Assembly: GCA_019247895.1 (NCBI GenBank)
Contig: JAFBAF010000081.1
Span: 1-37,291 of the forward strand
Reading direction: 5' to 3'
DNA: 37,291 nucleotides
Source of the DNA: Parafilimonas sp.
Lineage (GTDB): Bacteria; Bacteroidota; Bacteroidia; Chitinophagales; Chitinophagaceae
Each line of letters begins with the position of its first letter. Position 1 is the first letter of the stretch. The notes under the pieces are model-generated. The model saw only the letters and a program-made list of their open reading frames with translations, made no database searches and had not been told where the DNA came from. Below are positions 35,758 through 37,291 of the stretch, piece after piece. A program made the position numbers and the translations under genes.

Positions 35758-36594
35758 TCAGTTAAACATACTTAGCTGTATTGCATTTTGATTGTAAAAG
35801 GCTTTTTGTTCCTCACTTTTATATGCCTGATGAATATGATAAACTTCAGTTTCGTGATAACGGCTTGCTACAATAACTTTTGTGTTGCCGCAATGCCGGG
35901 AAAATAAACTTTCAACAAGCTGCGGATCGTTATTGTTTTTTGAAAGATGTGAAAGCACTAAATGAGAAAGGCTGTCTGATCTGTGCCGGCAAAAAAGTTC
36001 AAGCGCTGCTCTATTGGAAAGATGACCGTTGCCGCCACTTATCCTTTTCTTTAAAAAATAAGGATAATTACCTGCAGTAAGCATTGCATCATCATAATTA
36101 GCTTCCAGGAAAACTGCGTGGCATTGCTTAAAGTGATAGATTACCTGCGAACATGCTGCGCCAATATCTGTAAGTATTCCCGCACAAATATTTTCATCAT
36201 CAGTAACAATAAAACTGTGCGGATCGCTTGCATCATGCAATTTTGGAAATGCTTTAATAGTAAGTCTGCCAATATTTATCCTCTCATTCGATGAAAAATA
36301 TTGCACAAGATTTTTTTGAACACTAAGCTTGCAACTGTGCAAAGTGGTTTGCGTTATGTAAACAGGAATTTGATATTTGGCTGATAATGTTTCAAGGCCC
36401 GAAATATGATCATCATGTTCGTGCGAAATAAAAATGGCTTTAATATTTTTAATGGAAAGCTCAAGTCGTTTCATTCTTTTTTCCGTTTCACGACAGGAGA
36501 TGCCTGCATCAATAAGCACTGCTTCAGTTGTATTTCCAACATAATAACAGTTGCCATTGCTGCCTGAATTTAGCGATGCAATAAATAGGGGCAT
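35758..36594 (-). CDS. MBL-fold metallo-hydrolase (YycJ/WalJ-like)
   Basis: MPLFIASLNSGSNGNCYYVG...VLIDAGISCRETEKRM, IFISHEHDDHISGLETL, GHLSNRAALELF, LVLSHLSKNNNDPQLVE. Confidence 0.9.
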   Translation of the reverse strand: MPLFIASLNSGSNGNCYYVGNTTEAVLIDAGISCRETEKRMKRLELSIKNIKAIFISHEHDDHISGLETLSAKYQIPVYITQTTLHSCKLSVQKNLVQYFSSNERINIGRLTIKAFPKLHDASDPHSFIVTDDENICAGILTDIGAACSQVIYHFKQCHAVFLEANYDDAMLTAGNYPYFLKKRISGGNGHLSNRAALELFCRHRSDSLSHLVLSHLSKNNNDPQLVESLFSRHCGNTKVIVASRYHETEVYHIHQAYKSEEQKAFYNQNAIQLSMFN

Positions 36595-36667
36595 AAAGCA
36601 AAATAATACGCAAGAAAGATATTTTTTCCTATAATCGGCCTTATTTGTGAACCAGTTATAAACACAG

Positions 36668-37096
36668 CTACAATTTTAAAACTTGTTTAAACTTCTTCAG
36701 CTCATCAATTTCTATGAGAGTAAGTGGTTGATTATTGTTATACTTTGATTGAAGAAACAGAACCCGCTTGTGCTGCGGATATTTTGCAAGTATTGTTTCA
36801 ATTAATTCGCCAGCCGCTTTTTCCTTTTCATATAAAGGTTTTTTTTCCGGTAGCTCCGATTTAAACCTGTTTGGCATTTTCTTTATTAAAGCTTCAAGCG
36901 TTGCAAGTTTTGCAGCAGGTAAGCTTTCAATGGCCGATGCTTTGCTAAATAAACCTTGCAATTGTTTTTTACTTAAGCTTCCCCTTTTTTGATATTGCTG
37001 ATAAATACTGATGATAAAAGATGAAACCGGGTAAGCAAGAATGCATGCTTCAAGTACTTCGTTCACTATATCAATATCTGTATTTTTTTTATTCAT
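36668..37096 (-). CDS. Hypothetical protein
   Basis: 142 aa helical ORF with a clean ATG and the same strand as the preceding genes; no family recognised. Confidence 0.65.
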   Translation of the reverse strand: MNKKNTDIDIVNEVLEACILAYPVSSFIISIYQQYQKRGSLSKKQLQGLFSKASAIESLPAAKLATLEALIKKMPNRFKSELPEKKPLYEKEKAAGELIETILAKYPQHKRVLFLQSKYNNNQPLTLIEIDELKKFKQVLKL

Positions 37097-37291
37097 TATT
37101 AAGCTGGATAATGAGAAACGGGCAACGATATTACAAAATAAAAAATCGTTTTATAAAGCTATTTGCCTTAGTGCCCAAATGGAAAAAAAAGTGAGATTTA
37201 AACAAAGAAGCTCCATCTAAGAATAGACAGAGCGTTATTCTGAAAAAGCCCCCGAAAATCAATCAACCTTTACGGTTAAATAAGGTGAATA

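Noticed and set aside
1-37291. CRISPR arrays, tRNA/rRNA genes, transposases or integrases
   Set aside because: No direct-repeat/spacer periodicity, cloverleaf-like sequence or transposase/recombinase motifs were found by eye; a tRNAscan-SE/Infernal/ISfinder run would be needed for certainty.

Overview
The window looks like Bacteroidota chromosome, probably Chitinophagaceae-like: AT-rich, lipobox lipoproteins, SusC/SusD, a T9SS sorting tail, GldA and TAnnTTTG-type promoters. About 30 CDSs are supported. From left to right they are: the end of an exopolysaccharide locus (MBOAT acyltransferase, sugar transferase, UDP-galactopyranose mutase); a run of mostly housekeeping or stand-alone genes (esterase, glutaminyl cyclase, DUF4197, Nudix, DUF1223, aldo/keto reductase, dipeptide epimerase, GNAT, DUF2461, gldA, acs); a two-gene unit pairing an uncharacterised membrane protein with a degenerate histidine-kinase-like receiver protein; a divergent T9SS cargo / TonB-receptor pair; an L-threonine-dehydrogenase-like gene; a beta-helix lipoprotein; a hexuronate-type SDR / KDG-kinase pair; and a tightly packed seven-gene SusC-SusD-GH20-NagX-NagX-PAP2-ferredoxin reductase operon. 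No tRNA, rRNA, CRISPR array or intact mobile element was recognised. The best candidates for something undescribed are (i) the 14945-13424 unit, whose kinase-like protein has Tyr in place of the phospho-acceptor His, no ATPase domain and an intact receiver, next to an uncharacterised membrane protein, and (ii) the amino-sugar PUL with two divergent transmembrane acetyltransferase paralogues. All family names come from reading motifs by eye. No database search was run.
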